Part shown: piece by piece, positions 37,128 to 45,240 of the stretch
Layout of the letters: every line of letters starts with the position of its first letter
How positions within the stretch are numbered: position 1 is the first letter of the stretch
Source of the DNA: an uncultured Thermogutta sp.
GTDB lineage: Bacteria > Planctomycetota > Planctomycetia > Pirellulales > Thermoguttaceae
Reading direction: 5' to 3'
Assembly (NCBI GenBank): GCA_937128505.1
Contig: CAKZMM010000069.1
Coordinates: 1 to 50,121 of the forward strand
Length of the DNA: 50,121 nucleotides
Made by a program: the position numbers and the translations under genes
Notes under the pieces: generated by a model
The model's database searches: none
What the model was told of the DNA's origin: nothing
Seen by the model: the letters and a program-made list of their open reading frames with translations, nothing else

Positions 37128-37210
37128 GTTCGATCTCCTAAGTCAGGATCAGTTGGATCTCCTAAATCAGGATTGTGCCAGGATAAGAATCATGTATTGA
37201 ATCATGTATT
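37128..37210. repeat. 24-bp duplication carrying the DUF1501 ribosome-binding site, plus a 12-bp pair
   Basis: Two adjacent 24-base units (37128-37151 and 37152-37175) share GATCTCCTAARTCAGGAT. On the - strand each contains TTAGGAGATC, so the Shine-Dalgarno of the DUF1501 gene is duplicated 24 bp upstream. A perfect 12-bp tandem pair (GAATCATGTATT) follows at 37187-37210. Confidence 0.88.
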
Positions 37211-37385
37211 GCTATTGATCAAGAAGAATGCGCCGCCTCGTGAACACATTTGCAAAACGGCAACACTTTCGCTAAGGGGTACAAACTCGAACGAATGCTC
37301 CTGGAAGATGTTTCAGCTTAGTCGGCATCAAGGCAACCTCATGCTTTTGCGTATCCTAGTCGGGTATTTGCTTCCAGAGCGCGTT

Positions 37386-39029
37386 TCAATGCCGATACAA
37401 AAATTCCGAGCTATTGACGAGGGCCCACGCCACGTCGATGAGCGAGCCGCCGGATCGCCGAGACGACCCGCCGGAGTACCGCATCACCCGCTCCAGCTCG
37501 TCAGGGGTGGGAAACCGGGAAAGTATCGTCAGATAAAGCCGGGTGATACTTTCGGAATTGATCCGGGTATTGCGGGCCCACTCTAGCCCGGGTCCCTGTT
37601 CGAGCTTTCGCAAGATATGACTGGAATTGAGCAGATGCAATCGCTGCCCGGCCGTGATTCGATTGATGCGTTCCGACTCATACCCCGTGTCCCGAGGCGG
37701 CCGCCCAAATAGCTCCAAGAACGTGCTGGTAATGCTTCCGTCGCTCAGGGCGATGGAGCGCTGCGACTCGGGGATGATCGTGTAAGGCTCGGGAATCATA
37801 CTCCAATAATCTTCACCTGTTTCAGTGATCTGGCAAATCGCATCGATCAATACCTCAGCGTCCAAACGCCGCACGGGGTAATAGGCAAAATGCGTAGCTG
37901 CCTGGGGATCTGTGCTACGCGGGATCGGCGAAAGTTGATAGGTCTGCGAATTAAGGATCAACCGGTACAGCTGTCGCAAATCATATCCCGAGCGCACTAA
38001 CTCGTACTGCAAGAAGGCTAAAACATCCGGGTGGGAAGGGGGATTATCCGGGCGGATGTCATCCGGCTCGTGGATGATTCCCCGGCCGAAAAGCCAATGC
38101 CAAATGCGGTTCACGATTGCTCTGCAAAACCACGGGTTCTCCGGCCGAATCAACCAATCGGCAAAAACTTCCCGGGGATCCTTCTCCTCCGTAAGGGGGA
38201 CCTTCGTTCCGTCGGGCAACACGCCGAATTCCGGCAGCTTTCGGCCTTCGTTGGCTGCCGCGTGGATCGGGTCCCACATGACGATTTCTTCTTTCCACTC
38301 GCCCGTGCTTTTGTAACTGATTTGAGAGAAGAAAACCGCCATGTCCGCCAGACGCTGCGGTGGCCAATTCTCCGCCCGTGTTCCCATGAAGGTCAGCGCG
38401 ACGGTCCGCGCCAACCCCTCGGGACTGCGGTCCTGAGTGGCCCGGTAAAAATTCACCGGCGGCACCCGGAAATTACTCCCGCTTGCGGTGAGCAATTCGC
38501 GGACAAACTGATCATAGGGTTTGTTTTGGGCGATCGACGCTTCGACCCACCGAGCGTAAGCCTGCACGGCATTCGGCCAAAGATTGATGGGAAACTCGGA
38601 TTTGATTCGTAGGACATCCCCCCATTTCAGGGCCCAGTACTCCGCAAATTCCTCCCGCTGTAAAAGACGGTCGATAAGCCGCGACCGTTTGTTGGGATCT
38701 TTATCCTCCAAGAAAGATCGGGCCTCCTCCTCAGTGGGAAGGGTTCCGATCACATCGAGATAAACCCTGCGTAAAAAGACCGCATCGGAGCTCGGATTCG
38801 CCGGCTGGATGCCGAGCTGAGCCAAACGGGGGAAGATGAGTTCGTCGATTTTGTTTGCCGGCTTCGGAGGGCCGGGAGCCTCGTAGGGATGCGCCTCGCT
38901 TTGTTGGGAAAACCCTTGCCCGGCGGTTAGGATTCCGGCGGTCAAGATTCCCAAGACCAAGTAAAACCTGAGCGAGACCAAGCCAATAACCCTGTAAACC
39001 GATTGCGGGTTGAAATTAGGGGATTGCAT
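37386..39029 (-). CDS. DUF1549/DUF1553 (PSCyt2-PSD1) protein
   Basis: A 547-residue exported protein. A hydrophobic leader (FYLVLGILTAGILTAGQGFS) is followed by the DUF1549/PSCyt2 domain (about 60-270; FLRRVYLDVIGTLPT, WALKWGDVLRIKSE) and the DUF1553/PSD1 domain (about 290-547; PWFCRAIVNRIWHWLFGRGI, YPVRRLDAEVLIDAI, WALVNSSEFLYRH). It is shorter than many relatives, which carry an additional cytochrome domain. I see no CxxCH heme motif, so it is not itself a cytochrome. The ATG at 39029 has GAGG nearby. It is the first gene of the set leading to DUF1501 and the GH109-like gene. Function is unproven; a role in periplasmic polysaccharide or sulfated-glycan use is often suggested. Confidence 0.93.
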   Translation of the reverse strand: MQSPNFNPQSVYRVIGLVSLRFYLVLGILTAGILTAGQGFSQQSEAHPYEAPGPPKPANKIDELIFPRLAQLGIQPANPSSDAVFLRRVYLDVIGTLPTEEEARSFLEDKDPNKRSRLIDRLLQREEFAEYWALKWGDVLRIKSEFPINLWPNAVQAYARWVEASIAQNKPYDQFVRELLTASGSNFRVPPVNFYRATQDRSPEGLARTVALTFMGTRAENWPPQRLADMAVFFSQISYKSTGEWKEEIVMWDPIHAAANEGRKLPEFGVLPDGTKVPLTEEKDPREVFADWLIRPENPWFCRAIVNRIWHWLFGRGIIHEPDDIRPDNPPSHPDVLAFLQYELVRSGYDLRQLYRLILNSQTYQLSPIPRSTDPQAATHFAYYPVRRLDAEVLIDAICQITETGEDYWSMIPEPYTIIPESQRSIALSDGSITSTFLELFGRPPRDTGYESERINRITAGQRLHLLNSSHILRKLEQGPGLEWARNTRINSESITRLYLTILSRFPTPDELERVMRYSGGSSRRSGGSLIDVAWALVNSSEFLYRH

Positions 39030-39926
39030 AACGTCCTCTTTCCCGCGGGCTTTTCGCCCCTTGCTCAGGACCGTAAAAGGCCAGTAAAGGTGATAAAAAT
39101 TATCGCGGAGGTCAGCATTGGGGTGGTGGCGCCCCCACGGGGGCCGGACTTTTATGCACGTTGCGACGGGCAGACGGAGCCGCTCTCGGGGGAAAAACAG
39201 GTACTTTGGTCAACTCGGGGACCACGCCCTTCAACTATTCAAACACGGAGCATGCGCTTCAAGTATTCAAACCCGAGGGAGATTCAAACCCGGAGGATGC
39301 GCTTCAACTATTCAAAACTGACCACGGGCGTCGACTAGTCAAAACGGAAACTGTGCAATTGCGGCTGCACGTGGTTCAACCAATAACGATCACCGACGAA
39401 AGCTATGCACACTTACCCATGACCGCCGAAATTGCTGAAATGGCGGTCAAGCCAAAGGAAAGCTACAAACTTCTCGTAAACGGGACGCTCAAACAGTCGA
39501 TAGAGTCAAATAAATATTTTGTTATCCTGTAGTATACTATTGTTAATTCGCGCCTAAATCTCGCGCAGCCGAAAATCGGAGGATCGGTGCTTCGAATTAC
39601 CGAATATTATTGCCGCGGAATAGCCGGCCGATTTATCGGGCGTGACACCGCATGAATTTATCCCGGTATCGCTTTCTGCCGGTTTTGGCTTCGTCACGAT
39701 CAATTTCTGGCAGCTTTCGCTTTGCCAAATTCCACAAATAGGCAGAACGTTATGCAGTTAGTGAGCTTTTGGGGAAGTTTCCCCATTTTATTAACCCCGG
39801 CTGCTGCCAAAGGTTTTGCTGCACGCCGAACCGCAGAAAGACAAAACGCAGCGTAACCCCTTGGTTTAGGATTGCCCTAGAATAGCACGGGTCAAGAGGT
39901 TCGCGCGTTATTCGAGGACCGCCTTA
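39030..39926. other. 0.9-kb spacer
   Basis: No convincing gene. It holds a 27-30-bp array (39225-39355) and an AT-rich stretch (about 39500-39550) that could contain the promoter of the DUF1549 gene or belong to neither neighbour. Confidence 0.45.
39225..39355. repeat. 27-30-bp degenerate tandem array (about 5 units)
   Basis: Units start at 39225, 39255, 39282 (short), 39300 and 39329, of the type CGCTTCAACTATTCAAAC. Unit length varies from 18 to 30, so insertions or deletions have occurred, unlike the strict 16- and 23-bp arrays. Confidence 0.8.
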
Positions 39927-40421
39927 TTAAGCCCCCACTAAATCTGCTTCCACGATCCACAAGAGTCGACCGGCTCCTTCGCGGATGGGCCCATCGAATT
40001 CCACGCAGGCTATCGCCCCTTTCGCCAGGTGCAATCGGTCGGGGGGAGCCTGGATCAGGACGGCCAAAAAGTCGCGCAATTCGGGGGTGTGGCCGACCCA
40101 TGCCACATGCTCTAAACCGGCGCCCTGCTGCTCGGTGAATTGGATCACCTCCGATAGTTTCCCCTCCGGTGCCAACGCATCGCACAGGGACAGGGGACGG
40201 CAATCGCGGAGCTGCTTGATCCAAATCTGCGCGCTTTCCCGACATCGAGCGTAGGGGCTGGCGGCGATCCACTGAGGTCGGACCCCGCGTTTGGCAAGGA
40301 GCCGAATCATGCGTCGGAAACGTTTGCGGCCTTCCTTGGTGAGGGGGCGACGACGATCATCGGGCCAGCGGGCATCATCCCTTGATTCTGCCCACGCATG
40401 TCGAACCAAATACAGTCGCAC
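39927..40421 (-). CDS. sixA: Phosphohistidine phosphatase SixA-like protein
   Basis: A 164-residue histidine-phosphatase-superfamily protein. The phosphoacceptor H8 lies in YLVRHAWAE, the second Arg in ASPYARCRES and the late His in WVGHTPELRDF. SixA removes phosphate from histidine phosphotransfer domains and related proteins. The start is decided by spacing: AGGAGG lies only one base before an ATG at 40427 but seven bases before the GTG at 40421, which also gives the usual SixA N-terminus (MRLYLVRHA). It follows the RNase H-like gene on the same strand at 88 bp and may share its transcript. Confidence 0.88.
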   Translation of the reverse strand: MRLYLVRHAWAESRDDARWPDDRRRPLTKEGRKRFRRMIRLLAKRGVRPQWIAASPYARCRESAQIWIKQLRDCRPLSLCDALAPEGKLSEVIQFTEQQGAGLEHVAWVGHTPELRDFLAVLIQAPPDRLHLAKGAIACVEFDGPIREGAGRLLWIVEADLVGA

Positions 40422-40509
40422 AGCCATTCCTCCTTTAGTTCAGTAGTTGTACACGGACCGATGAGCTGTGGAGATTGCCGGCACTATTCTCCAGCACTAT
40501 ACACGTGGT

Positions 40510-41493
40510 TTACTTTTTTCGCCAAACCGAAGATTTGTCCACACCGAGTCGGTCGAAGGACGGCTCGATTTCCGCGAGGAATCGCCAGGCATCCCTTCCG
40601 TAGCCTGCGGTCGCACGAATCCCCGGTACCGCGGCCGCCCAATACTCCGTAAAGGCGCGCATCGCCAGTTCCCGCAGGTACTTGGCGAACATGGAAGCTG
40701 CCGCCACCGGAAAATAGCGCTCGGCCTGTACCTCGAACCACAGGTGCACTCTTCGTGCGTCGAGCTCTACCTGATAGCAACTTCGCTGCACAGTCTCGCG
40801 GCAAACTTTGACCAATCCGGGTCGGCCATCCTGGAAAAACTGCACGATCTTTCCCGCATAATAGCGGCGTCCGCCTTGCCGATCGAGAAGGATAAGAACC
40901 TCCGCCGGCTCAAGGGTCGCCAAAAGCTCTCGCAGTAGGCTTAATGAGCAGTAGGCAAGGACCTCCCCTTTCGAGGAAAACCGGGTAAGAAGCTCATTGA
41001 ACGGCTTTGCACAGAGAAAGCGGCACCAAACGCCGGAGGCCTTGATCCCTGCCTCGTGCAAGGCGTGCTGGAGATAATCTCGGCGTGCCGCAAGGCTGCC
41101 GGGATCGGTTGCCAGCGGAAGCCGAGGATCGAAGTCGGTGTACCACGGCGCACAAGTGGGGAAGGCTTCCCGCGGAATATGCACCGCCGAGCAAAGAGAG
41201 TCCCAAGAATCGGCGGCATATCCGGCGGCACCCAAGGCGGCAAAGACGCCTTCCTCCAATCGGCTCAAGCTTCCCCCAGCTTTATAGAGGAGCTTCGAAT
41301 CGGCGAACTGGACCGAGTGCTTCCCATTGCCGGTTGAGGCCCTGCGGAACCCCTCTTGAACGAGGTGGTGAATGGCCTCGGGCGAAAGCGGCAGGTGGGG
41401 ATCGTAAATCTCCCAGACGGAGGCGGCCACAACCAGTGGTCCCAACTTCGGCCCGTAGCCCGCCTCGTCCAATCCGAGTACGTACCGTCTCAC
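40510..41493 (-). CDS. Divergent RNase HII/HIII-like nuclease
   Basis: A 327-residue protein, longer than RNase HII (about 200). The fold is recognisable from GLDEAGYGPKLGPLVVAA (D9, E10), the FADSK segment (65-67), ILLDRQGG (D204) and AAASMFAKYLRELAM. In the last motif E275 stands where RNase HII has its fourth Asp, giving a D-E-D-E set as I recall for RNase HIII. The TBP-like N-terminal domain of RNase HIII is absent, and a long insert (about 70-170) separates the first motifs. Expected activity is cleavage of RNA in RNA-DNA hybrids, but the changes make this uncertain. The start is GTG 41493, ten bases after GGAGG; the open frame runs 23 codons further upstream without family resemblance. 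Confidence 0.75.
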   Translation of the reverse strand: MRRYVLGLDEAGYGPKLGPLVVAASVWEIYDPHLPLSPEAIHHLVQEGFRRASTGNGKHSVQFADSKLLYKAGGSLSRLEEGVFAALGAAGYAADSWDSLCSAVHIPREAFPTCAPWYTDFDPRLPLATDPGSLAARRDYLQHALHEAGIKASGVWCRFLCAKPFNELLTRFSSKGEVLAYCSLSLLRELLATLEPAEVLILLDRQGGRRYYAGKIVQFFQDGRPGLVKVCRETVQRSCYQVELDARRVHLWFEVQAERYFPVAAASMFAKYLRELAMRAFTEYWAAAVPGIRATAGYGRDAWRFLAEIEPSFDRLGVDKSSVWRKK

Positions 41494-41916
41494 GGCCCAA
41501 GGACCTCCGGAGCCCGGATTACTGCATTCGACCCGATGCGGCAGGTGGATCCGGCTACCCATCGGGGAGAACCGCAGGCCAACCCGCCCCCTTTTGGCCC
41601 GTCTTCCGCCTGAACCATCTTAGCACAATTGTCTCGAAATAGAAGTACAGCAATCGAAAAGAGCAACAATCTTTTTATTACGTCCTGAACGGGAGATTCT
41701 GCCCCCGCTTGGCGAGAGCTTCTTGCCTCTTGTTCCGCTTTCTCCTATTTTGAAACGATTCTGCTCCTGCTGGGGAATTGAGTCTGACGACAGGCTCGAG
41801 AACCAGTCGACCTTGCGGTCCACCTCCTGCCGGGCAAAAGCGTTCGCCCCGACGTCCTGTGCCGAGGTTCTTTCCGTGCTTTACTCCGCCTTCCGCGCTA
41901 CCACCGGAGGAGGGGG
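41494..41916. other. 423-bp spacer
   Basis: It separates the GTPase gene from the RNase H-like gene. No gene, array or clear hairpin seen. Confidence 0.4.
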
Positions 41917-42831
41917 CTATTTTCGGCCGAGATGGTCAATTAACCACGTAAAAGGTTCGAGCACCCCGTGCGGCTCCACCCTCAACGGAACGACGACTCG
42001 GCCATTATGCGGCAGTTGTCGCAGGGCACACCCCCCGACAATCTGTACGGCAAACACCGCGTACCGAAGAAGGCGCCGCTCGGCATGATACCAAAGCGTG
42101 GGTGCATGGGTACGGAGAAAACCTGCCGGGGATACTTGGGCGGCCTCGCATTGATCGGCTTTGGTCAGAATGATGGCGGTCGGAATCCGGCATTTTCCCG
42201 ATCGATGTGCGGGGGCCAACTCGGCAAGCTGACTCAGTAGTTTGACAGCCAGCAACTCTTCGGCGCGGCATCCACTGCTTAATTGCCCGGCATCGATCAG
42301 GAGCATCGCGGCATCAGCCCGGCGAAAAAGGTTGGTCAAAGCGGGATAATTCAATGGATGTTCCAAAGAGTCCACCAGCGCCTCACCGGCCGGATCCGGA
42401 ATCACCAGGTCCCAGGGACGGCGATCCCTCCGTCGTCGCACTTGACAGTGCACCCAATTCCAAAGCTCAGGCAGCTTGGGGGTGCGGTCAGGAAACTCGC
42501 ATCGCGCCAGTGCCGGAATGACCTCAGCCTGCAAATTGAGCGAAAAGGCACCGCGAGCCAAAAGCTGCAATTCTGCTTCTTGCTGTCCGAGGATGTCGAG
42601 AAGCATCGCAAGGTAGACGGTTTTGCCGACCCCAGGCGCACCGAGCAAGCCGACGCGGTGTACCATCTCGACACTTTCGGCCCGCCACTGACCGAAGGTC
42701 AACGGTGCCCGGCAGTGCTGACATCGCTCGGCGTCGCGGACGTTCTCGGCCTCACAGATCACGCAGCGAACCGGCAGGAGGTATTCGGCAAGCCGGAGCG
42801 ATTGAAGTGGCGTTATTCCCCCGGGACGCAT
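41917..42831 (-). CDS. Zinc-ribbon TRAFAC-like GTPase
   Basis: A 304-residue protein. The N-terminal zinc ribbon has C23, C26, C37 and C40 (CVICEAENVRDAERCQHC). The P-loop follows as GAPGVGKT (64-71), a G3-like DPAGE (146-150; the usual Thr or Pro pattern altered) after a hydrophobic strand, and a G4-like TKAD (223-226) after IPTAIILTKAD. This order fits a Ras-like/TRAFAC GTPase domain, resembling those found in multi-gene NTPase-controlled systems. No membrane segment or signal peptide. It starts four bases after the stop of the FGE-fold gene, so the two are almost certainly one operon. Possible roles are conformational switching or assembly of the partner proteins; none is proven. Confidence 0.75.
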   Translation of the reverse strand: MRPGGITPLQSLRLAEYLLPVRCVICEAENVRDAERCQHCRAPLTFGQWRAESVEMVHRVGLLGAPGVGKTVYLAMLLDILGQQEAELQLLARGAFSLNLQAEVIPALARCEFPDRTPKLPELWNWVHCQVRRRRDRRPWDLVIPDPAGEALVDSLEHPLNYPALTNLFRRADAAMLLIDAGQLSSGCRAEELLAVKLLSQLAELAPAHRSGKCRIPTAIILTKADQCEAAQVSPAGFLRTHAPTLWYHAERRLLRYAVFAVQIVGGCALRQLPHNGRVVVPLRVEPHGVLEPFTWLIDHLGRK

Positions 42832-42835
42832 GGCC

Positions 42836-44071
42836 TTATTCTCCGCTTGCGATCGTTATGGTCCGGGAAATGGTCCGGGAAATTGCCGAGTTATCGGCCG
42901 AGCCGGCTCGAACGCTCCCTTCGGTCGAAGGAAGGGATCCTCGCGTGGCTAAATCCTCCGTCCCTTGGTCCTCGGCCCAGAGCTCCTCGGCAAAGACCGC
43001 CAACCGGAAGCCGATATTGGGCTTGCGGGCCAAGGGCAATTCGGCGCTCTGGAAATAGCAGTCGGCCTGCGAGGGAAAGTACGTATCGAAGGCTCCACCG
43101 CGGATGCTTTTCATGGGTACTTCGGTCAGAACGCTCGGCTGCGGGAACCCCACACCGGTGAAATCGTCTTCGGTCCATTCCCAGACATTCCCCACCATTT
43201 GAAAGACACCACCGACAGTTTGCCCTTCGGGGAAGGCATCCACGGGCATGGTACCCCCGCGCCGCGCGTGCCAGGTGTTGGCGCGGGTATTCTCGCTGGT
43301 TTCGCCCCAGGGCCACCGCCGCTGCACCCGCGTGCCATCGGGCAACCGCATCGGCCAGCAAGCTGCTTTTGCCCATTGGGCATCGGTGGGTAATCGCTTG
43401 CCGACCCACCGGGCATACGCCCGAGCTTCGTACCAATTCACACCCACTACCGGATGATGTTCTTTGCCGGCCTCGAATGTTCCGTGACGCCAAAACCGTG
43501 GGCCGGGCCGACCCGTTTGGTCCGTAAATTGACAGACCGCCGGCCAAATCGCTTCGTCCCATAACGAGGGCTCCTCGTATCCGCCGGCAGCGACGAATTG
43601 TTGATATTGGCGATTGGTCACGGCGTAGCGGTCGATGTAACACCGCGGCACAAAGACCGGTTGCCCCACGACAAGGTACGATTCGTCAAGCTCCGTGAAA
43701 TCCTGCCAAGCCGAGGGCTCTCGTGTGCGGCCAAGGATCACCTCCCCTTCCGGGATCAGCGACATTTTTTGCCGGAGTTGCTCCAAGGCTTGACGAACAT
43801 GCTCCGGCTGCAAACGGGCCGCAATTTGTGGTCGCAAAAGAAGTGCGTATCGCTCCTGCTTCAGGAGGCGGCGGACCAAGCCATCCAGGTTTGTCGGGCT
43901 GTGTGCTTCCTCACCGGGCGCACCGACTTCGTTCGGGTCACAGCCGGCCGTCGCCTTCCGGCGATCCTCTCCCCGTTGGCACCACCGTGGTAGGTGCTCG
44001 GCTAAAGTCGCGATCCACCTCGCGGCTTGTCCGAGCGAAAGTAGTTTTCCTGCGCCGAAAATACCCTTCAT
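42836..44071 (-). CDS. FGE-sulfatase (SUMF1-like, C-type-lectin-fold) domain protein, catalytic Cys not conserved
   Basis: A 411-residue protein with a helical N-terminal region (1-100) and a SUMF1-type domain at about 103-361: MSLIPEGEVILG, YAVTNRQYQQFV, HPVVGVNWYEARAYARWVGKR, LPTDAQWAKAA, WPWGE, VGNVWEWTED, SIRGGAFD, NIGFRLAV. True formylglycine-generating enzymes carry two Cys in a CNRYRCAAR-like segment; here the matching stretch is ADCYFQSAE, with Ser (S342) at the key Cys and the only Cys (C338) out of register. It probably does not activate sulfatases. It may instead use the fold for binding, as in many bacterial FGE-fold proteins. The acidic C-terminal tail of about 50 residues is unique. 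The next gene is the GTPase, four bases downstream. Confidence 0.85.
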   Translation of the reverse strand: MKGIFGAGKLLSLGQAARWIATLAEHLPRWCQRGEDRRKATAGCDPNEVGAPGEEAHSPTNLDGLVRRLLKQERYALLLRPQIAARLQPEHVRQALEQLRQKMSLIPEGEVILGRTREPSAWQDFTELDESYLVVGQPVFVPRCYIDRYAVTNRQYQQFVAAGGYEEPSLWDEAIWPAVCQFTDQTGRPGPRFWRHGTFEAGKEHHPVVGVNWYEARAYARWVGKRLPTDAQWAKAACWPMRLPDGTRVQRRWPWGETSENTRANTWHARRGGTMPVDAFPEGQTVGGVFQMVGNVWEWTEDDFTGVGFPQPSVLTEVPMKSIRGGAFDTYFPSQADCYFQSAELPLARKPNIGFRLAVFAEELWAEDQGTEDLATRGSLPSTEGSVRAGSADNSAISRTISRTITIASGE

Positions 44072-44502
44072 GCTTGCGACCCAACCCGATTTTTAAATGG
44101 CTCTGGGTTCCAACGATGTTGTGCGCCTTATCCGCCTACACTTTTTCAGTGCAGGTACCGATATTGTCCCTTCGGATTGGACGATCCGGCTTGTCTTGAA
44201 TTCATCCCCTCCTGCGGAGTTGACGTATTGCCTTGAGCATTTTCTGCCCCTATTTTCCGCCTGCCGGATCCCCTTCACCTTAAGAATATCTTTAACTTCT
44301 GTTCACCAAAAAAATCTCTTTGCCGGCTCTGTGCCTTTTTATGCTCATGCGGTTTATTCCGGCAGTTGTAGGTGCTTTTTTCGGCTCATCCATCTGCCGG
44401 CATCCGGGGCCTGTCGGCCGGTATGAATTGCCAATTCTTTCGAGATGATTCAATCGAGATTATTCAATGGATCGCGTGGGCCGAAATGGGCAGCCACCCC
44501 GT
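44072..44502. other. 0.43-kb spacer
   Basis: It lies between the coiled-coil gene and the FGE-fold gene. T-rich and GCCGGC-dotted; no gene or repeat array recognised. It may hold a promoter for the FGE-GTPase pair. Confidence 0.4.
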
Positions 44503-45240
44503 TTATGAGGGCGAACGATCCGTTTGCAAAAGCTCTAATTGGGCGGCGACCGCCTGAACGACCGGGTCTGGCGGCACCAAGTCGTGGGTCGGGTTTGAGC
44601 GAGCAGTTTTCCGGGCAGAAGTCGGGGCATCAGCTCTCGGCGCCCCGGTACCGACTCGCTCAAGCCAAAGTTGCATCGTTTGACGGATCGCCGCAAGTTC
44701 GTGCCGAAAAGCCTCGCTTTGTGCGAGGGAAGCCTTTTGTTGTGTTTCGATGGATTGCAAATGATGGTTGAGCACTGTGTGGATGCCGCCCAAAGTCCCA
44801 CCGATTTCCTCCCGAAGCTCGGCAAGCTGCTCGGCGAAGCCGCGAAGTTCCTCAAGCCCGGCGGAGGAATCCGTGGAAACGGATGTCCCCGAGCCTCTGA
44901 GCTCGGCTTCGACCCGGGTCATCAAATCCTCCATACGAGCGATCGCTTTTTTCCAGCGGTCCTCCATGCCTCTTAAGACGGCCGGTAGGTTTTCTGCCGG
45001 TCGCGGCATTGGCGCAGGTGAACTCTTCGTTTCCAAGCGGAGCCAAAGCTCGTGAATGAGCCTTGCCCAACGATCGAGCAAGGCGATGACAAAAGCTTCC
45101 GATTCTGCCCAAAGACCGTCGATTTCGGAAAATGCCTTTTCCAGTGGGGTAAGGTCAATCCGCTCCAGGGGAAGCTCCGGAGTGACGGCCGTCTCAGCCG
45201 CGGGAAGCTGTTCGAGTTTAGTGAGTGCCATGATTGCCAT
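44503..45240 (-). CDS. Coiled-coil protein of unknown function
   Basis: A protein of about 245 residues, not recognised. The central part (about 30-200) is strongly helical with heptad patterning: LEKAFSEIDGLWAESEAFVIALLDRW, LRGMEDRWKKAIARMEDLM, ELRGFAEQLAELREEIGG and FRHELAAIRQTMQLWLERV. It is broken by Pro- and Ser-rich linkers, with no membrane segment. The C-terminal 30 residues are basic, then Pro-rich. Starts at 45246 (GTG), 45240 (ATG) and 45231 (ATG) are all possible, and none has a strong ribosome site. It is on the same strand as, and 430 bp upstream of, the FGE-fold/GTPase pair, so a shared role is possible but unproven. Confidence 0.65.
   Translation of the reverse strand: MAIMALTKLEQLPAAETAVTPELPLERIDLTPLEKAFSEIDGLWAESEAFVIALLDRWARLIHELWLRLETKSSPAPMPRPAENLPAVLRGMEDRWKKAIARMEDLMTRVEAELRGSGTSVSTDSSAGLEELRGFAEQLAELREEIGGTLGGIHTVLNHHLQSIETQQKASLAQSEAFRHELAAIRQTMQLWLERVGTGAPRADAPTSARKTARSNPTHDLVPPDPVVQAVAAQLELLQTDRSPS

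Noticed and set aside
37386-39029. Cytochrome c function for the DUF1549/DUF1553 protein
   Set aside because: There is no CxxCH motif anywhere in the protein.
42836-44071. Active sulfatase-maturing enzyme
   Set aside because: The catalytic cysteine pair is not conserved, and no sulfatase gene is near.
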